DNA of 64,000 bases from Ciona intestinalis (taxonomy: Eukaryota; Chordata; Ascidiacea; Phlebobranchia; Cionidae): the NCBI RefSeq assembly GCF_000224145.3, contig NW_004190400.1:16880-80879 (forward strand), in the 5' to 3' direction. Below the pieces are notes generated by a model. The model made no database searches. It was not told where the DNA came from and saw only the letters and a list, made by a program, of their open reading frames with translations. Positions 63,567-64,000 of this stretch are shown here, in pieces (position 1 is the stretch's first letter; each line of letters opens with the position of its first letter). A program made the position numbers and the translations under genes.

Positions 63567-64000
63567 AATTATGAATATTAATATTCGTCATAAAAACATA
63601 TTTATAGAATTTTCGCACGCACCAGCTTTGAATATGTTGTAGCGCTACTTAATAGCTACAAAATGAAACATTAATTTTTTCGAAAAAATGGGGGCTTGGG
63701 TATGAAATATTAAAAAGTATGACCATAACTTGAATCATATAAATATCAAATTTTCAATTTTTTTTGCAAAAATATAACTTACGCATACATCTATGTTGGT
63801 CACTAACATACCATTCCCATTAAAAAAAAGATTAATTTTAATTTTTTTTAAATTATGAATATTAATATTCGTCATAAAAACATATTTATAGAATTTTCGC
63901 ATGCACCAGCTTGGAATATGTTATAGCGCTACGTAATAGCTACAAAATGAAACATTAATTTCTTCAAAAAAATGGGGGCTTGGGTTCAGAATACAGACAA
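63567..64000. repeat. Tandem duplication with 285-bp period
   Basis: A block starting ATTATGAATATTAATATTCG at 63567 recurs at 63852 and runs on to the window edge with only scattered changes. Shared landmarks are TAGCGCTAC, AGCTACAAAATGAAACATTA and AAAATGGGGGCTTGGG. The array probably continues to the right. Confidence 0.85.

Overview
The window looks like nuclear DNA of a sea squirt, most likely Ciona. The reasons are compact AT-rich introns, a chordate-type gene set (DNAH5/8-class dynein, TACC, BACE, BLCAP, MED18), very dense short mobile elements (tRNA-headed SINEs and MITEs) inside introns, and an apparent uncollapsed allelic duplication beside an assembly gap. The species call is inference; no search was run. 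All recognised genes lie on the minus strand.

From about 40,858 down to the left edge runs most of one giant gene, an axonemal outer-arm dynein heavy chain of the DNAH5/DNAH8 class. I placed 65 coding exons by homology and splice sites. Their lengths add up to 10,362 nt, exactly 3,454 codons, from a start codon at 40,858 to the beginning of the second stalk helix at 282. The tail, linker, AAA1 to AAA4, first stalk helix and microtubule-binding domain are all present; AAA5, AAA6 and the C-terminal domain lie beyond the left edge. Upstream (41.8 to 43.8 kb) are three more open segments that begin with ATG and end at a phase-0 splice donor. They could be alternative first exons for the same gene.

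From 52.1 to 44.6 kb is a 13-exon gene for a TACC-family coiled-coil protein. One of its exons (50 nt) is present twice, on either side of a 125-N gap. From 54.9 to 53.9 kb is a small secreted C-type lectin-like gene. From 61.1 to 56.2 kb is a beta-secretase (BACE) gene with both catalytic Asp motifs and a C-terminal membrane anchor. It is followed upstream by two genes with uninterrupted coding regions, BLCAP (61.7 to 61.5 kb) and Mediator subunit MED18 (62.8 to 62.1 kb). The last 1.2 kb is repetitive: a CAATCTAC-rich stretch, a degenerate tRNA-like sequence and a 285-bp tandem duplication.

The genes have unrelated jobs (ciliary motility, centrosome/spindle, lectin recognition, membrane proteolysis, small membrane protein, transcription), and nothing suggests a novel multi-gene system. 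The most interesting points are the possible alternative dynein N-termini, the frame-breaking exon duplication, the conserved BLCAP editing positions, one GC-AG intron, and a TTAA-flanked piggyBac-like MITE.
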